DNA of 64,000 nt from Promicromonospora sp. AC04 (GTDB lineage Bacteria; Actinomycetota; Actinomycetes; Actinomycetales; Cellulomonadaceae). The notes under the pieces are model-generated. The model had not been told where the DNA came from. It saw nothing but the letters and a program-made list of their open reading frames with translations, and made no database searches. The translations under genes were made by a program, and so were the position numbers. Location: the NCBI RefSeq assembly GCF_003058225.1, contig NZ_QBUG01000008.1, forward strand, positions 248,001-312,000, read 5' to 3'. Position 1 is the stretch's first letter, and each line of letters starts with the position of its first letter. Shown one piece after another: positions 16,108 through 25,267 of this stretch.

Positions 16108-17147
16108 GCCCGGCTGCGAGTCGCGCCATGAGCCCCGTCACGAGTCCTGAGGCGAGCCGAGCACCCGGCGACGGCACGCCTGGCGGTGGCGCGCCCGCCG
16201 ACGGCGCGCCCGCCGACGGCACGCCCGCCGACGGCACGCCCGCCGACGGCACGCCCGCCGACGGCACGCCCGGCGGTCGTTGGCTCGGCGGTCGTCGGCT
16301 CGGCCGCGGGGCCGGCCGGCGCGGGCTCGGACGTGGCGGGCTCGATCGTGGCGGGCCCGGTCGTCAGGCGGGCGCGGCAGCGCCCGCCTGGGCGCTGGGC
16401 GCGGGCGGGGTCGCGACCCTGCTCCTGGTCGTCGAGCTCGCGCCGCGGCTGGGGTTCGTGGACGCGCGGTTCCTGCCGCCGACGTCGCAGATCCTCACGG
16501 CCCTGGCCGAGCGGCTGGGCACCCCCGAGTTCTGGATCGCGCTGGGCCAGACGCTGACCACCTGGTTCACGGGGCTGGCGATCTCCCTGGTCGCCGGCGT
16601 CGTGCTGGGCGTGATCATCGGGTCGGTCCCGGTGCTGCGCGCCGTGACGGCGTCGACCATCGAGTTCCTCCGGCCGGTACCGTCGGTCGCGCTGATCCCG
16701 GTGGCGATCCTCCTGTACGGCACCGGGATGGCGTCGACCCTCCTGCTGGTCGTGTACGCGAGCTTCTGGCAGGTGCTGGTGCAGGTGCTGTCGGGTGTGC
16801 AGGACGTCGACCCGGTCGCCTCCGACACGGCGCGCTCGTACCGGTTCTCGGCGCTGACCCGGATCCGCACGGTGGTGTGGCCGACGACGGTGCCGTACGC
16901 GATGACCGGGCTGCGGCTGGCCGCGAGCGTCGCGCTGATCCTGACCGTGACCGGCGAGCTGCTGATCGGCACGCCCGGCATCGGCAAGCTGCTCGGGGTC
17001 GCGCAGTCCTCGGGCGCCGTCGAATCCATGTACGCCTATGTGGTGGTCACGGGGCTGCTCGGCGTCGCGGTGAACCTCGTGGCCCGCGCGCTGGAGAGCC
17101 GCGTGCTGTTCTGGCACCCGTCCATCCGTGGGGAGAGTGCGTCATGA
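16104..17147 (+). CDS. ABC transporter permease 1 (SsuC/TauC-like)
   Basis: BPD_transp_1 permease with about six helices and the EAA-type loop ARSYRFSALTRIRTVVWPTT. GTG 16104 overlaps the lipoprotein stop (GTGA); ATG 16128 is an alternative. The N-terminal 95 residues are not conserved: a PADGT repeat (five-residue units, 15 bp each, about 16189-16272) and then Gly/Arg-rich sequence before the first helix at 'WALGAGGVATLLLVVELAP'. The conserved permease is of normal size. It pairs with the next, different permease, so the channel is probably a heterodimer. Confidence 0.85.
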   Translation: MSPAASRAMSPVTSPEASRAPGDGTPGGGAPADGAPADGTPADGTPADGTPADGTPGGRWLGGRRLGRGAGRRGLGRGGLDRGGPGRQAGAAAPAWALGAGGVATLLLVVELAPRLGFVDARFLPPTSQILTALAERLGTPEFWIALGQTLTTWFTGLAISLVAGVVLGVIIGSVPVLRAVTASTIEFLRPVPSVALIPVAILLYGTGMASTLLLVVYASFWQVLVQVLSGVQDVDPVASDTARSYRFSALTRIRTVVWPTTVPYAMTGLRLAASVALILTVTGELLIGTPGIGKLLGVAQSSGAVESMYAYVVVTGLLGVAVNLVARALESRVLFWHPSIRGESAS

Positions 17148-18130
17148 CCGGCCCGGTGATCGCGCCCGGCGCGTCAGGTACGTCGGGCACGTCGGGCACG
17201 TCGGGCGCGTCAGGCACGTCGGGCTCGTCCGGCGCACCCGGCGCACCCGGCACGCCCGGCACACCCGGCGCACCCGGCAGGACCGGGGCGACACGGACGC
17301 TCGGCTCGGTGCTCCTGTCCGCACTCCTTGCCGTGCTCCTGGCTGTCGGCCTGCCCGCGGTCATCGTCGCGGCGTGGTGGTTCCTGAGCGCCGGGAGCAC
17401 GTCGTTCTTCAACCCGCCGCTCAGCGTGATCGTCGGGATGTTCGGCGAGACGTGGTTCGCGGCTCCGGCCGAAGCCGGGGCCGGCGCGGGGTTCGGCGAG
17501 AGCCGCTTCGTCCAGGACGTCGTGCCGAGCGTGCTGCGCCTGCTGGCGGGGTACGCCGTCGCGCTCGTGCTGGGCGTGGTGCTCGGCGTGGCGATCGGGT
17601 CCTCGCGGGCCCTGCGCGCCTACGCGGAGCCGGTGCTCGAGTTCTTCCGGGCGATCCCGCCGCCGGTGCTGGTACCCGTCCTGATGCTGTTCTTCGGCAT
17701 CGGGACGACGATGAAGATAGTCGTGATCGCTTTCGGCTGCCTGTGGCCGATCCTGCTCAACACGGTCGAGGGCGTACGCGGCCTGGACCCCGTGCTGCGG
17801 GACACGGCCCGTGCCTACCGGCTGGGCCGGGTCGCGACGGTGCGGCACCTGGTGCTGCGCGGCGCGAGCCCGCAGATCGTGACCGGCGCACGGCAGGCGT
17901 TGTCGATCGGCATCATCCTGATGGTGATCAGCGAGATGTTCACGGCGAAGGACGGCCTGGGCTTCGCGATCGTGCAGTTCCAGCGCAGCTTCGCTATCCC
18001 GGAGATGTGGAGCGGGGTCATCCTGCTCGGCGTCATAGGCGTGCTGCTGTCCCTCGTCTTCCGGGCCGTGACGAACGTGATCCTCCGCTGGTACCACGGG
18101 TACCGGCAGACCCAGCACGGAGGTGCTTGA
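17144..18130 (+). CDS. ABC transporter permease 2 (SsuC/TauC-like)
   Basis: Second BPD_transp_1 permease, 328 residues, ATG 17144 in ATGA overlap with the first. The EAA loop reads ARAYRLGRVATVRHLVLRGA. It begins with a 45-residue Gly/Ser/Thr/Pro/Ala repeat (TSG then APG/TPG units) before the first helix, encoded by 9-bp-based tandem repeats. It is clearly distinct from permease 1, so the two are not a recent duplication. Confidence 0.86.
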   Translation: MTGPVIAPGASGTSGTSGTSGASGTSGSSGAPGAPGTPGTPGAPGRTGATRTLGSVLLSALLAVLLAVGLPAVIVAAWWFLSAGSTSFFNPPLSVIVGMFGETWFAAPAEAGAGAGFGESRFVQDVVPSVLRLLAGYAVALVLGVVLGVAIGSSRALRAYAEPVLEFFRAIPPPVLVPVLMLFFGIGTTMKIVVIAFGCLWPILLNTVEGVRGLDPVLRDTARAYRLGRVATVRHLVLRGASPQIVTGARQALSIGIILMVISEMFTAKDGLGFAIVQFQRSFAIPEMWSGVILLGVIGVLLSLVFRAVTNVILRWYHGYRQTQHGGA

Positions 18131-18131
18131 C

Positions 18132-18998
18132 ATGACCAGCCCAGTCGACCAGGTGGGCGGCGCGCGCCTGTCCGTTCGCGGCCTGCGCAAGGTCTATTCC
18201 GGTGGAGGTGCCGGTCGAGGTGCGCCCGTCGAGGCCATCGCCGATCTCACGTTCGAGGTCCGGCCCGGCGAGCTGGTGTGCGTCGTCGGGCCGTCCGGAG
18301 CGGGCAAGACGACGCTGCTGCGCTGCATGGCGGGCCTGCTGCCGGCGACGGCGGGCGAGGTGGTGCTGGGGGAGTCCGCGATCACGGGCCCGCCGGAGGG
18401 GATGGCGGTGGTGCTCCAGGAGTACGGCCGCTCACTGTTCCCCTGGATGACGGTCGCCCAGAACGTGGAGCTGCCGCTGCGCGAGAAGGGCGTCGCGAAG
18501 GCGCGCCGGGCCGAGCTCGTGCGCGAGACCCTCGCGGCGGTGGGGCTGGGCGACGTGGCCGGGTCGTACCCCTGGCAGCTCTCCGGCGGCATGCAGCAGC
18601 GAGTGGCGATCGCGCGGGCAGCGGCCTACGAGCCGCAGGTGCTGCTCATGGACGAGCCGTTCGCCGCCGTCGACGCGCAGACCCGCTTCGACCTGGAGGA
18701 CCTGGTGCGCACGCTGTGGAAGCGGCTGGGCATCACCGTCGTGTTCGTGACGCACGACATCGACGAGGCGATCTACCTCGGCGAGCGGGTGCTCGTCCTG
18801 TCCGCCCGGCCGACCGTGGTGCTCGAGGACGTCGAGGTGGGCCTCGGTCAGGACCGCGACCAGCTCGAGACCCGCGGCGACGCGGAGTTCGCCCGCCTGC
18901 GCACGCACGTGTACGAGCTGGTGCAGCAGGCCAAGAAGGGGGCGCGCACTCTCGCCGAGGCGCACCTGACGCACCCGGTGGGGGCCCGGGATGCGTGA
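18132..18998 (+). CDS. ABC transporter ATP-binding protein (SsuB/TauB-like)
   Basis: ATPase of the importer: Walker A GPSGAGKTT, Q-loop VLQEYGRS, signature LSGGMQQR, Walker B VLLMDEP and switch VTHDIDEA are all intact. I choose ATG 18132 because GGAGG lies 8 bases upstream; GTG 18123 would also work. The usual C-terminal extension with a run of hydrophilic residues is present. It overlaps the IclR gene by 8 bp, binding the transporter to the catabolic genes. Confidence 0.9.
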   Translation: MTSPVDQVGGARLSVRGLRKVYSGGGAGRGAPVEAIADLTFEVRPGELVCVVGPSGAGKTTLLRCMAGLLPATAGEVVLGESAITGPPEGMAVVLQEYGRSLFPWMTVAQNVELPLREKGVAKARRAELVRETLAAVGLGDVAGSYPWQLSGGMQQRVAIARAAAYEPQVLLMDEPFAAVDAQTRFDLEDLVRTLWKRLGITVVFVTHDIDEAIYLGERVLVLSARPTVVLEDVEVGLGQDRDQLETRGDAEFARLRTHVYELVQQAKKGARTLAEAHLTHPVGARDA

Positions 18999-19974
18999 CG
19001 GGCCCGCACCCGCCGACGACGAGGCCGGCGGTGTTGACGAGGGCGGCGGTGTTGACGAGGCCGGCGGCGTCGACGAGGGCGGCGGCGCGGCGCGTTCGTC
19101 CGAGTTCGTGCAGTCGCTCGAACGCGGGCTGGCGGTCATCCGGGCGTTCGACAGCGAGCGGCGGTCGCTCACCCTGAGCGACGTCGCCCGCGAGACGGGG
19201 CTCAGCCGGGCCTCTGCGCGAAGATTTCTGCACACACTTGTCGAGCTCGGGTACGTCGCGACCGACGGGCGCGAGTTCACGCTGCGGCCGCAGCTCCTCG
19301 AGCTCGGGTACGCCTACCTGTCGAGCCTGACCCTGCCCGACATCGCGGCGCCCCATCTCGAGGAGCTGTCGCAGAAGGTGAGCGAGTCGTCCTCGGTCGC
19401 GGTGCTCGACGGCACGGACATCGTCTACGTCGCTCGCGTCGCCACGCACCGCATCATGAGCGCGTCGATCCGGGTGGGCACGCGCTTCCCGGCGTACGCG
19501 ACGTCGATGGGGCGGGCCATCCTCGCCCACGCCGAGCCGGGGGTGCTCGACGCCTATCTCGCGTCGGCGGTGCAGTCCAGCCCGCCGTCGAGCCCGCCGT
19601 CGAGCCTGCCGTTGAGCCCGCCGTCGAAGGTGGGGTCGACGGCGGGATCGAAGGTGGGGCCGAGCGCGGCGTCGAAGACGCCGTCGGGCATGCTCGTGCC
19701 TCTGACCTCACGGACGATCACCGACCCGCGTGACCTGCGGGCAGCGCTGGACCTGGTCCGCGAGCAGGGCTGGGCGCTGGTGGACCAGGAGCTGGAAGAG
19801 GGCCTGCGGTCGGTGGCGGCACCGCTGCGCGACGGCACGGGCCGCGTCGTCGCCGCCGTGAACGTCTCGGCGCCGGTCCGGCGCGGCGAGATCGCGACCC
19901 TCGTCCAGCACCTGCTGCCCCCGCTGCTCAAGGCGGCCGCGGCCATCGAGGCCGACCTCGCCCGCATGCGCTAG
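18991..19974 (+). CDS. IclR-family regulator (PcaR/PobR type)
   Basis: A 327-residue IclR regulator: winged HTH at about residues 36-100 (SLERGLAVIRAFDSERRSLTLSDVARETGLSR pattern) and an effector domain after it, including the SVAVLDGTDIVYVARV segment typical of PcaR/PcaU/PobR. Position between the importer and pobA-pca predicts control of the cluster by an aromatic acid or beta-ketoadipate. Two repeat insertions are odd: VDEGG/VDEAG units at the N-terminus and a 40-residue Ser/Pro/Lys repeat (about 195-232) inside the effector domain. Its last codons and stop are copied downstream as a tandem array. Confidence 0.86.
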   Translation: MRDGPAPADDEAGGVDEGGGVDEAGGVDEGGGAARSSEFVQSLERGLAVIRAFDSERRSLTLSDVARETGLSRASARRFLHTLVELGYVATDGREFTLRPQLLELGYAYLSSLTLPDIAAPHLEELSQKVSESSSVAVLDGTDIVYVARVATHRIMSASIRVGTRFPAYATSMGRAILAHAEPGVLDAYLASAVQSSPPSSPPSSLPLSPPSKVGSTAGSKVGPSAASKTPSGMLVPLTSRTITDPRDLRAALDLVREQGWALVDQELEEGLRSVAAPLRDGTGRVVAAVNVSAPVRRGEIATLVQHLLPPLLKAAAAIEADLARMR

Positions 19975-20082
19975 ACCCTGTTGGGCTGGACTCCATTGCG
20001 CTGGACCTTGTTGCGCTGGACCTTGTTGCGCTGGACCCCGATGTTCTGGACCCGATGTGCTGGACCCCGTTGCGTTGAACCC
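19968..20082. repeat. 15-bp tandem array copying the iclR 3' end with its stop codon
   Basis: The first unit, GCGCTAGACCCTGTT, contains the last codon and TAG stop of the IclR gene. Seven diverged copies follow (GCGCTGGACCTTGTT and variants, one 14-bp copy), filling almost all of the gap before pobA. In the later copies the TAG has become TGG. Confidence 0.8.
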
Positions 20083-20095
20083 CCTGGAGGATTGG

Positions 20096-21457
20096 TTGAC
20101 CGTGGAACGCACCGTCGTCGCGATCGTGGGCGGCGGCCCCGCCGGGCTGCTGCTCTCGCACCTGCTGCACGGCTCCGGCATCGAGCACGTGGTGCTGGAG
20201 GCGCGCTCGCGCGAGGAGATCGAGCACACGCACCGGGCCGGGATCCTCGAGGCGAGCTCCGTGCAGACCCTCGTCGAGGCCGGCCTGGACCGCGTGCTGC
20301 GCGACGGCGAGCGGCACGACGGCATAGCGCTCCGGTTCGACGGCGAGGACCACCGCATCGACCTCGCAGGCCTCACCGGGCGCAGCGTGTGGCTCTACCC
20401 GCAGACCGACGTCTTCGTCGACCTCGCGAACAGGCGCGAGGCCGACGGCGCCATCGGCGACGGCGGCGTCGACGGTGGAGAGGTCCGCTGGGGCGCCACG
20501 GTCACGCGGGTGCTCGACGGCGGTGCTCCCTCCGGCGGTGCTCCCCACGGCGGTGCCCTCCAAGACAGTGCCCTCCAAGACAGTGCCCTCCGCGGCACGC
20601 GCGACCTGCCGGGCGTGCTCTGGACCGACGCGCAGGGCGTCGAGCACGAGCTGCGCTGTGATCTGCTGGTCGGGGCCGACGGCTCGCGCTCGACCCTCCG
20701 GCACACCCTGCCCGAGGCGCAGCGCCGCACCTTCTCCCACGAGTACCCCTACGCCTGGTTCGGCGTGATCGTCGAGGCGCCGCGCAGCGCGCCCGAGCTC
20801 GTCTACACCGCTTCCGAGCACGGGTTCGCGCTGATCAGCCAGCGCACCGAGACGCATCAGCGCCTGTACTTCCAGTGCGAACCCGACGAGGACCCGGACG
20901 GCTGGAGCGACGACCAGATCTGGGCCGAGCTGCAGCGCAGGGTCGCGGGACCCGACGGGTTCCGGCTCGAGGAGGGCCCGATCGAGGAACGGTCGGTCCT
21001 GCGCTTCCGGTCGTCCGTCGTCGAGCCCGTGCGGCACGGCCGGATGCTGCTCGCCGGCGACGCCGCGCACACCGTCCCGCCCACCGGAGCCAAGGGGCTG
21101 AACCTGGCGCTCGCCGACGTCGTCGTGCTGCACGACGTGCTGGAGACGTGGCTCGCCAGGCGCGGCGGCACGCTGCGCCCCGACGACGACGTGCTCGACG
21201 AGTACGGGCGCCGGGTGTCCGAGCGGGTGTGGCGCGCGCAGCACTTCTCCGCGTGGATGAGCAGCATGCTGCACTCCCACCCGGGCGAGACCGGCTTCGC
21301 GGCCCGACGCCGGGTGGCCGAGCTGCGGACCCTCACCTCCTCGGAGGCGGGCCGGCGCTTCCTCGCCGAGGGATACACCGGCTGGGGTCCGGTGCTCGGC
21401 GGGCCGGCAACTACAGCGGCAACGACGTCGACGACGACGGCGTCGAGAGGGAGATGA
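20096..21457 (+). CDS. pobA: 4-hydroxybenzoate 3-monooxygenase
   Basis: FAD hydroxylase converting 4-hydroxybenzoate to protocatechuate using NAD(P)H and O2. Motifs: VAIVGGGPAGLLLSHLL (FAD), the substrate-side HRAGILEASSV region, GADGSRSTLR, and LLAGDAAHTVPPTGAKGLNLA. TTG 20096 has GGAGG 5 bases upstream; GTG 20102 is an alternative. At 453 residues it is about 55 longer than usual. The extra length is low-complexity: an insert near residues 140-175 with G-G-A-P and A-L-Q-D-S repeats, and a Thr-rich C-tail. It ends in an ATGA overlap with pcaH. Confidence 0.9.
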   Translation: MTVERTVVAIVGGGPAGLLLSHLLHGSGIEHVVLEARSREEIEHTHRAGILEASSVQTLVEAGLDRVLRDGERHDGIALRFDGEDHRIDLAGLTGRSVWLYPQTDVFVDLANRREADGAIGDGGVDGGEVRWGATVTRVLDGGAPSGGAPHGGALQDSALQDSALRGTRDLPGVLWTDAQGVEHELRCDLLVGADGSRSTLRHTLPEAQRRTFSHEYPYAWFGVIVEAPRSAPELVYTASEHGFALISQRTETHQRLYFQCEPDEDPDGWSDDQIWAELQRRVAGPDGFRLEEGPIEERSVLRFRSSVVEPVRHGRMLLAGDAAHTVPPTGAKGLNLALADVVVLHDVLETWLARRGGTLRPDDDVLDEYGRRVSERVWRAQHFSAWMSSMLHSHPGETGFAARRRVAELRTLTSSEAGRRFLAEGYTGWGPVLGGPATTAATTSTTTASRGR

Positions 21458-22290
21458 CGATGACTGACCCAGGACGGGACGCGGCGGCAGAAACGGCGCC
21501 GAGCGCGGGGCCGGACGCGGCTGTCGAGTCGCAGGCGCAGCTCAGCGCCGAGATCGAGGCCGGGCACGACGCGTATCAGAAGGGCCTGGAGCAGGGCGCT
21601 CCGGAGGAGTTCGGCCCGCGGCGCGACTGGGCCCCGTACCGCAGCTCGCTCCTGCGGCACCCGACCAAGGACCTGCACCACGCCGACCCGGAGACGATCG
21701 AGCTGTTCGCCCCGGTGTTCGGCGAGCGGGACATCGGGGCGTTGGAGGCCGACCTGACGGTCCAGCACAACGGCGAGCCGATCGGCGAGCGCATAGTGGT
21801 GCGCGGTCGCGTGGTCGACGGGCAGGGCCGGCCGGTGCGGCGTCAGCTCGTGGAGGTCTGGCAGGCCAATGCCGCCGGGCGGTACATCCACAAGCGCGAC
21901 CAGCACCCGGCGCCGATCGACCCCAACTTCACCGGCGTCGGGCGGATGCTGACCGACGACGACGGCTGGTACCAGTTCCAGACGATCAAGCCCGGCCCGT
22001 ACCCGTGGAAGAACCACTTCAACGCGTGGCGCCCGGCGCACATCCACTTCTCGCTCTTCGGCCGGGAGCTCACCCAGCGCATCGTCACGCAGATGTACTT
22101 CCCCGGGGACCCGCTGTTCCCCCTGGACCCGATCTTCCAGTCGATCCAGGACGCCCGGGCCCGCGACCGGCTCGTCGCGACCTACGACCACGACGTGTCG
22201 CAGCACGAGTGGGCCACCGGGTACCGCTGGGACATCGTGCTGACCGGATCGCACCGCACCTGGACCGAGCCGGAGGACGGCGATGAGTGA
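21454..22290 (+). CDS. pcaH: Protocatechuate 3,4-dioxygenase beta subunit
   Basis: Iron-binding subunit of the intradiol dioxygenase that opens protocatechuate to 3-carboxy-cis,cis-muconate. The ligand region is intact: a Tyr in KPGPYPW, and the His pair in RPAHIHFSLFG; the WQANAAGRY motif typical of intradiol enzymes precedes it. ATG 21454 overlaps the pobA stop; ATG 21460 is an alternative. It has an Ala/Glu-rich N-terminal extension of about 40 residues. It forms an (alpha-beta) oligomer with the next gene product. Confidence 0.92.
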   Translation: MTMTDPGRDAAAETAPSAGPDAAVESQAQLSAEIEAGHDAYQKGLEQGAPEEFGPRRDWAPYRSSLLRHPTKDLHHADPETIELFAPVFGERDIGALEADLTVQHNGEPIGERIVVRGRVVDGQGRPVRRQLVEVWQANAAGRYIHKRDQHPAPIDPNFTGVGRMLTDDDGWYQFQTIKPGPYPWKNHFNAWRPAHIHFSLFGRELTQRIVTQMYFPGDPLFPLDPIFQSIQDARARDRLVATYDHDVSQHEWATGYRWDIVLTGSHRTWTEPEDGDE

Positions 22291-23047
22291 GCCGACGAAG
22301 GACCCGGCCAGTGAGCTGATCGGCAAGGCGACGGGTGAGCCTGCCACGAACGGTCTGTTGCCGTCGACCGGCCTGCTGCCGTCGACTGGTCTGCTGCCGC
22401 CCACGCCGGGCCAGACCGTCGGCCCCTTCTTCGGCTACGCGCTGCCCTACGAGCGCGGCAACGAGCTGGTCGAGCCCGGCACCACGGGCGCCGTCCGCCT
22501 CCACGGCACCGTGTACGACGGCGCGGGCAGCCCGGTCCCGGACGCGCTGATCGAGATCTGGCAGGCCGACTCGGCGGGCGCCGTCGTCCGCCGGTCCGGC
22601 TCGATCCTGCGCGACGGGACCTTCACCGGCTGGGGCCGCACCGAGACGGACCGCGAGGGCGGCTACTGGTTCCGCACGCTGAACCCGGGCGCCACCGAAC
22701 CGGGCCGGGCCGCGTTCTTCGCGGTGACGGTCTTCGCCCGCGGCCTGCAGGACCGGCTGTTCACCCGCGCCTACCTGCCGGACGGCGCGGGCGCGCCCAG
22801 TGCTGACCTGCTCGACGCCGACCTGCGCGACGGTGGTCCGCTTCACTCTGACCCGCTTCACGCTGACTCGCTCGACGCTGACCCGCTGCTCGCCTCGCTC
22901 GAACCCGAGCGGCGCGCGACGCTGGTCACGTCGCGCGAGCCCGACGGTTCGTTGCGCTTCGATATCCGCCTGCAGGGGGAGGGAGAGACCGTGTTTCTCA
23001 CCTACGACGGGGCACCAGGGGCCGGCCGGGACGGTGTTGGTGCCTGA
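22283..23047 (+). CDS. pcaG: Protocatechuate 3,4-dioxygenase alpha subunit
   Basis: Non-catalytic partner of PcaH with the same fold but no iron ligands (PGQTVGPFFGYALPYERG and IEIWQADSAG segments). It overlaps pcaH by 8 bp. Two repeat stretches are visible: LLPSTG units at residues 25-40 and an H-S-D-P-L / H-A-D-S-L repeat at about 190-212 in a loop. Together these make it longer (254 residues) than the usual 190-205. Confidence 0.9.
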   Translation: MSEPTKDPASELIGKATGEPATNGLLPSTGLLPSTGLLPPTPGQTVGPFFGYALPYERGNELVEPGTTGAVRLHGTVYDGAGSPVPDALIEIWQADSAGAVVRRSGSILRDGTFTGWGRTETDREGGYWFRTLNPGATEPGRAAFFAVTVFARGLQDRLFTRAYLPDGAGAPSADLLDADLRDGGPLHSDPLHADSLDADPLLASLEPERRATLVTSREPDGSLRFDIRLQGEGETVFLTYDGAPGAGRDGVGA

Positions 23048-24353
23048 CGTCGGCCTGCTGACGCCCGGCGCGGACCTCGCCCCCGGGTCTTCGGCCGCGG
23101 TCACCGACGACGTGGCCGTGCTGCGGGCGATGCTCCGCGCCGAGGCGGCGTGGGTGCGGGTCGTTGCCAAGCATCGGGGCACTCGCGCCGGAGACCTCGA
23201 CGCCATCGAGGTCGGCACCAGCATCGACGCCGTCGTCGAACGCCTTGCCGGGGCCGACGACGCCGCGCTCGCCCTCGCCACGCAGCTCGCCCGCGAGAGC
23301 GCCGCCGGGGGCAATCCGGTGATCCCGCTCGTCGCCGCGCTGCGCGAGGCGGCCGGACCGCGCCTGGCGCCCGCCGTGCACGCGGGGCTCACCTCCCAGG
23401 ACGTGCTCGACACGGCTCTCGTCCTGGTCCTTCGGGAGGCCGCGCACGATGTCGTCGCCGACCTGGGTCGGGCTGCGGCCGCCGCCGCTCGGCTCGCGGC
23501 GGAGCACCGCGACCGGCCGGCGCTCGCGCGCACCCTTGCCCAGGCGGCCGTGCCGACCACGCTGGGCGCCCGGTTCGCCGGGTGGTTGCAGGGTCTCGCG
23601 GCGGCCCAGGCATTCCTGGCCGCGACGGCCGACGCGTTGCCCCTGGCCTACGGCGGCGCGGCCGGCGAGCTGTCCGGGATCGCGGAGCTGGCCGAGGCGA
23701 CTGGGTCGGTTGAGGGGGCGGCCGACGGTGACCCCTTCGCACGCGTCGAGTTCGCGCTCGTCGAGGCTTGGGGCGCGGAGCTCGGACTGCCGGTCGGACC
23801 TGCTCCGTGGCACGTCACGCGCACACCCGTCGTCCGGCTCGCGTCGGCGCTCGCCGAGTCGTGCGCGGCACTCGGCAAGATCGCGAACGACGTCCTGCAG
23901 GCCGTCCGGCCCGGTGTCGGCGAGCTGCGGGAGCCGGCGGCGCCGGGACGCGGGGCGTCGTCGGCAATGGCGCACAAGCGAAACCCCGTGTTGTCCGTGC
24001 TGGTCCGACGCTCGGCGATCGCCGCGCCGCACCTGGCGGCGCAGGTGCTCGCCGCCGCGGGTCTCGCCGTCGACGAGCGGTCCGACGGCGCATGGCACGC
24101 CGAGTGGCCCGCCCTCCAGCAGCTCGCCCGGCACGCGATCGCGTCCGCACACGCCGCGGCCGAGCTCTTGGAGGGCCTTGAGGTCGACGCCGACGCCGTG
24201 GCCCGGAACCTGCACGACGGTCTGCCCGGTGCCGGACCGGCGCCCGACGTCGACGCGGCGACCGCCGTCGTCGACCGGGTGCTCGACGGCTTCGCCGACG
24301 GGACGAGACCTGACGGGACGAGACCTGACGGGACGAGTACGGAGGACACATGA
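23040..24353 (+). CDS. pcaB: 3-carboxy-cis,cis-muconate cycloisomerase
   Basis: Fumarase/aspartase-superfamily enzyme forming gamma-carboxymuconolactone. The superfamily signature is present as SSAMAHKRNP. The HAGLTSQDVLDTA region carries the conserved active-site motif. The start is one of two overlapping GTGs (23034 or 23040) inside the end of pcaG, so translation is coupled. The last residues before the stop are a DGTRP repeat from 15-bp units. Length 437 is within the family range. Confidence 0.9.
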   Translation: MPDVGLLTPGADLAPGSSAAVTDDVAVLRAMLRAEAAWVRVVAKHRGTRAGDLDAIEVGTSIDAVVERLAGADDAALALATQLARESAAGGNPVIPLVAALREAAGPRLAPAVHAGLTSQDVLDTALVLVLREAAHDVVADLGRAAAAAARLAAEHRDRPALARTLAQAAVPTTLGARFAGWLQGLAAAQAFLAATADALPLAYGGAAGELSGIAELAEATGSVEGAADGDPFARVEFALVEAWGAELGLPVGPAPWHVTRTPVVRLASALAESCAALGKIANDVLQAVRPGVGELREPAAPGRGASSAMAHKRNPVLSVLVRRSAIAAPHLAAQVLAAAGLAVDERSDGAWHAEWPALQQLARHAIASAHAAAELLEGLEVDADAVARNLHDGLPGAGPAPDVDAATAVVDRVLDGFADGTRPDGTRPDGTSTEDT

Positions 24354-25267
24354 GTGCGCTACCCAGGCTGGGTGCGGTCGAGTTCGTGCTGCGCGACGCG
24401 ACGCGCCCGCTGCTGGTGCTCGGACCCTCGCTGGGCACGTCGGTGTCGGCACTCTGGCAGGACACGATCGCGCTCCTGGCTGGTGACACGGCTGGTGACA
24501 CGGCTGGTGACACCGGCAGCGACAAAGTCGGTGACGCGGCGAGTGACACGGCGAGTGACACAGCGAGTGACACAGCCGACGGCATGGACGTGATCGGCTG
24601 GGACCTGCCGGGCCACGGCACCGCGCCAGCGCCCGCCGCCGAGGAGTTGGCAGGGCTCACGATCGGCGACCTCGCGGACGCCGTCCTTGGCATCGTGGAG
24701 CGTGCGCAGGCTCGCCGGGGCGATGTGGGTGCGCCGTTCTGGTACGCGGGGGTTTCTGCCGCTGGCGCGGTAGGCCAGCAGCTCCTGCTGGACGCGCCCG
24801 ACCAGGTGCTCGGCGCGGCGCTGATCTGCACCGCGACGAAGTTCGGCGAACCGTCGATGTGGACCGAGCGGGCCGACCTGGTGCAGCGGGCGGGCACCCC
24901 CACCCAGGTCGAGGGCGCGGCGCGGCGCTGGTTCGGGCCAGGGTTCCTCGAGCGCGAGCCGCAGACGGCCCTGCGTCTGCTCGGCAGCCTGCAGACCGCT
25001 GACCGGTTCGGCTACGCGGCGGTGTGCCGAGCGCTGGCCGACTACGACCTGCGGGGGCAGCTCGGCTCGGTCGGCGTGCCCGTCGTCGCGATCGCGGGCG
25101 AGGTGGACCCGGCGGCACCGCCCGCGAAGCTCAAGGAGATCGCCCACGCCATACCGGGCGCACGGCTCGAAGTGCTCGACGGCGTGGCCCACCTCGCGCC
25201 GGCGGAACGGCCGCGGGCCGTGGCCGAGCTGGTACGCGACCTCGTCGCGGGAAGGGTGGCCGCATGA
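24350..25267 (+). CDS. pcaD: 3-oxoadipate enol-lactonase
   Basis: Alpha/beta hydrolase that opens beta-ketoadipate enol-lactone. ATG overlaps the pcaB stop (ATGA). The nucleophile elbow is GVSAAG (the Ser in WYAGVSAAG), with a C-terminal VAHLAPAERP segment carrying the likely catalytic His. A 35-residue insert of Gly-Asp-Thr/Ser-Asp-Thr units (about residues 44-77, from 12-bp repeats at about 24480-24580) splits the early core between the first strands and the WDLPGHG turn. The gene continues the pcaHGBDC order without gaps. Confidence 0.88.
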   Translation: MSALPRLGAVEFVLRDATRPLLVLGPSLGTSVSALWQDTIALLAGDTAGDTAGDTGSDKVGDAASDTASDTASDTADGMDVIGWDLPGHGTAPAPAAEELAGLTIGDLADAVLGIVERAQARRGDVGAPFWYAGVSAAGAVGQQLLLDAPDQVLGAALICTATKFGEPSMWTERADLVQRAGTPTQVEGAARRWFGPGFLEREPQTALRLLGSLQTADRFGYAAVCRALADYDLRGQLGSVGVPVVAIAGEVDPAAPPAKLKEIAHAIPGARLEVLDGVAHLAPAERPRAVAELVRDLVAGRVAA

